From: Anaerolineaceae bacterium
GTDB lineage: Bacteria; Chloroflexota; Anaerolineae; Anaerolineales; Anaerolineaceae
Reading direction: 5' to 3'
DNA: 43,060 nt
Assembly (NCBI GenBank): GCA_017417055.1
Contig: JAFPZX010000192.1
Location: forward strand, 1-43,060
Positions 41,110-43,060 of the stretch are shown piece after piece (within the stretch, counting starts at the first letter, position 1; each line of letters begins with the position of its first letter). Made by a program: the position numbers and the translations under genes. The notes below the pieces were generated by a model. It saw nothing but the letters and a program-made list of their open reading frames with translations, ran no database searches and was not told the DNA's origin.

Positions 41110-42300
41110 ATGTCATTAGCATACGAACTTGCAAATTATCTTGAAAAATTGAACATCAACAACATGTACAATAACGATTTCTATTGGACCTGGGACAAGA
41201 CCGATGATGAAATCGATGCTATTTTCACCGTTGCAGACGCTCTGCGCGACCTGCGCGAACGAAACAAGAGCTGCCGCGTTTGGGATTCCGGTCTGGCGAT
41301 TTCCGTCTTCCGCGACAATTCCACCCGTACCCGCTTCTCCTTTGCTTCCGCCTGCAACCTGCTGGGCCTGACCGTCAACGACTTGGATGAAAAGAAATCC
41401 CAGATCGCCCATGGTGAAACCGTTCGTGAGACCGCCAACATGGTCTCCTTCATGGCAGACGTCATCGGCATCCGCGACGATATGTTCATCGGCGAAGGCC
41501 ACAAATATCAGAAGACCTTCATGGACGCAGTCGACGAAGGATTCCATAACGGTGTCCTCGAACAGCGCCCAACCCTGGTCAACCTGCAGTGCGACGTCGA
41601 TCACCCGACCCAGTCCATGTCCGACTTCGACCACATCATCCACTGTTTCGGCGGCGTTGAAAACCTGAAGGGCAAAAAGATCGTGATGTCCTGGGCTTAT
41701 TCCCCGTCCTACGGCAAACCACTTTCCGTCCCGCAGGGTGTGGTCGGCTTGTTTACCCGCTTCGGCATGGATGTTGTCCTTGCCCATCCGGAAGGCTATG
41801 AGATCATGTCCGACGTGGAAGATATCGCGAAAGCCAACGTTGCCAAGAGCGGCGGTTCCTTCACCAAGACGCACAACATGGCAGAAGCCTTTGAAGGCGC
41901 AGACATCGTTTATCCGAAGTCCTGGGCGCCTTACGCTGCCATGGAAAAACGCACCAAGCTCTACCAGGCCGGCGACGTCGATGGCATCAATGCCCTCGAA
42001 AAGGAACTGCTCAAGCAGAACGCCGAACATAAAGACTGGGCCTGCACCGAAGAGCTGATGAAAAAGACCAAAGACGGCAATGCGCTTTACATGCACTGCC
42101 TGCCGGCCGATATCACCGGTCTCTCCTGCAAGGAAGGCGAAGTGGACCGCAGTGTCTTTGAACGCTACATCGATCCGCTTTACCTCGAAGCCTCCTACAA
42201 ACCGTATATCATCGCCGCAATGATCCTCACCTCCAAGGTCAAGGATCCCGCCAACTGCCTGCGCAAGCTGGATGCCGGCGGTGCCCGCAAACTGTTCTGA
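41110..42300 (+). CDS. ygeW: YgeW, knotted carbamoyltransferase family protein
   Basis: 396 residues, the same length as E. coli YgeW. Aspartate/ornithine carbamoyltransferase superfamily: the carbamoyl-phosphate-binding STRTR is at 71-75 (VFRDNSTRTRFSFASACNLL). The second domain has MSWAYSPSYGKPLSVPQGV in the knotted-loop region and MHCLPADI near the C-terminus. In the family this protein is thought to act on 2,3-diaminopropionate or a related amine in ureide catabolism together with YgeX and YgeY; that is inference. AAAGGAG precedes ATG 41110, and a strong terminator follows. Confidence 0.93.
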   Translation: MSLAYELANYLEKLNINNMYNNDFYWTWDKTDDEIDAIFTVADALRDLRERNKSCRVWDSGLAISVFRDNSTRTRFSFASACNLLGLTVNDLDEKKSQIAHGETVRETANMVSFMADVIGIRDDMFIGEGHKYQKTFMDAVDEGFHNGVLEQRPTLVNLQCDVDHPTQSMSDFDHIIHCFGGVENLKGKKIVMSWAYSPSYGKPLSVPQGVVGLFTRFGMDVVLAHPEGYEIMSDVEDIAKANVAKSGGSFTKTHNMAEAFEGADIVYPKSWAPYAAMEKRTKLYQAGDVDGINALEKELLKQNAEHKDWACTEELMKKTKDGNALYMHCLPADITGLSCKEGEVDRSVFERYIDPLYLEASYKPYIIAAMILTSKVKDPANCLRKLDAGGARKLF

Positions 42301-42320
42301 TTCACTTCCTTTTATTTCAA

Positions 42321-42355
42321 AAAAACAGCCGGTGGCACTCCCGCCGGCTGTTTTT
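42321..42355 (+). terminator. Intrinsic terminator of ygeY-ygeW
   Basis: AAAAACAGCCGG (42321-42332) and CCGGCTGTTTTT (42344-42355), perfect 12 bp ending in a T-run. Confidence 0.85.
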
Positions 42356-42360
42356 GATAA

Positions 42361-42421
42361 TAAAGCACACTGAGGTCTGCCCTGATGCCGCGGCGAAGCC
42401 CGCGCAGCAGGACTGCACTCT
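42361..42421 (-). repeat. Dispersed repeat R3, full copy
   Basis: TAAAGCACACTGAGGTCTGC to GCAGGACTGCACTC; aligns with the reverse complement of 15664-15725, with core CGCGGCGAAGCCCGCG. Confidence 0.6.
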
Positions 42422-42516
42422 TGCTGCGCCACGATAAATCCATTTACCGTGGCACTTGTGGAGAGATGTTTGGTTACCCGGTGTTTCTCTAACTTTTTTC
42501 TCACATAATCCCGACC

Positions 42517-42912
42517 ATGTTATACTTGAAAACAAGTGCTTATTCGCAGAACAATGGTGAAGATTATCGTATCGACCTGCTTTTTTTCCACCGCAGCCTC
42601 CGCTGCCTTGTGGCAGTGGAATTGAAAATAGGAAAATTTAAACCCGAATACGTTTCAAAAATGGATTTTTATCTTGAAGGTCTGGACAGGCAAATCAGAA
42701 AACCGGATGAGAATCCAAGTGTTGGACTGCTGTTATGTGCGTCAAAAAATGATGAGGTTGTCGAATACGCATTGAGCAGGACACTCTCGCCAATGATGGT
42801 TGCTCAGTATCAATTACAACTGCCGGACAAAGATATACTGCGGAAAAAACTGAAGGAATTGTCAAGTATCCCGAAAATTGATGAAAAACATGATATAACA
42901 GATACAAAATAA
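42517..42912 (+). pseudogene. Truncated YhcG (DUF1016) PD-(D/E)XK nuclease, C-terminal domain only
   Basis: 131 codons matching only the C-terminal nuclease domain of YhcG/DUF1016 proteins, which normally have ~330-370 residues with an N-terminal winged-helix half. The active-site pattern is intact: D20 (YRIDLLFFHRSL), E35-x-K37 (VAVELKIGKF), then FYLEGLDRQIRKPDENPSVG and LCASKNDEVVEYALSR. The residues before position 14 do not resemble the family and no ribosome binding site is seen, so it is probably a remnant. An expressed short nuclease cannot be excluded. Confidence 0.7.
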
Positions 42913-43060
42913 CAGTTAAAAACTTAAACTTGACAGTTAAAACTACGAGATAAAACTCGTAAAAACAAAGAACCTTGACAATTGAATAGAAATGAGCCAA
43001 AGGGAAGAAAAAGAAGCTCTTTTGTGAGATAATTATTTTAGCTTAACAAAATCAACAAAG
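42913..43060. other. Non-coding end of the window
   Basis: AT-rich, with direct words (CAGTTAAAA twice, ACTCGTAAAAAC) and no gene that I can support. Confidence 0.3.

Noticed and set aside
41116-42504. Long minus-strand open frame (462 codons) opposite ygeW
   Set aside because: Shadow of ygeW, whose carbamoyltransferase motifs are intact; no family resemblance.

Overview
Kind of organism. The window is a 43 kb bacterial chromosomal segment of medium GC. Its genes are housekeeping (trpS, fmt, argS, panE, nnrD, one tRNA-Pro), carbohydrate uptake, M20 peptidases, and many small accessory modules. A membrane protein carries Thr-Pro-rich linkers of the TPTP/PYPTxTP kind in front of a formylglycine-generating-enzyme fold, which is typical of Chloroflexota class Anaerolineae. 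The ygeY/ygeW pair, several Rpn-type nuclease genes and many toxin-antitoxin genes fit an anaerobic, probably gut-associated member. This placement is inference of moderate strength; a clostridial Firmicute is the main alternative.

Layout. 1-7975 (all minus): a protein cut by the window edge, a C_GCAxxG_C_C redox-type protein coupled to a VapBC toxin-antitoxin pair, trpS, an AAA ATPase with DUF4143, a RibD-C reductase overlapping a GNAT acetyltransferase, a membrane-anchored unknown and an AlkD-type DNA glycosylase. 8228-12162 (plus): a PepV-like dipeptidase, an Rpn-type nuclease gene and a glycerophosphodiesterase, with tRNA-Pro(GGG) on the minus strand between the last two. 12726-21356 (minus): an HtrA protease, panE, fmt, a membrane protein joining a degenerate PP2C domain to an FGE fold, a decayed recQ, a second Rpn-type gene and nnrD. 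21353-22773 (minus): a complete type III toxin-antitoxin locus (ToxN/AbiQ toxin with its repeat-RNA antitoxin) next to a Phd/ParE type II pair. 22785-32679 (minus): an alpha-glucoside locus with a LacI regulator, a binding protein, two permeases, trehalose synthase and amylosucrase, interrupted by a third Rpn-type gene. 32884-36078 (plus): PadR regulator, CYTH protein and a large membrane protein. 36155-39023 (minus): argS and a DUF3089 hydrolase. 39668-42912 (plus): ygeY, ygeW and a truncated YhcG-type nuclease.

Main discovery. Three perfect 35-bp tandem units at 21928-22032 lie directly upstream of a ToxN/AbiQ homologue. They are preceded by a TTGACT-17-TATACT promoter and followed by an intrinsic terminator and the toxin ribosome binding site. 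This is the architecture of a ToxIN-type phage-defence (abortive infection) system. Each repeat can fold as an H-type pseudoknot.

Intergenic structure. Most longer gaps are filled with dispersed palindromic repeats. I see three families (called R1, R2 and R3 here), a 109-bp inverted pair of hairpins with compensatory changes, a three-arm repeat with alternative hairpins, and about eight tracts of degenerate short-word repeats. Some of these repeats supply the stop codons of neighbouring genes (fmt, the C_GCAxxG gene, padR) or create false N-terminal extensions (panE, the DUF3089 gene).
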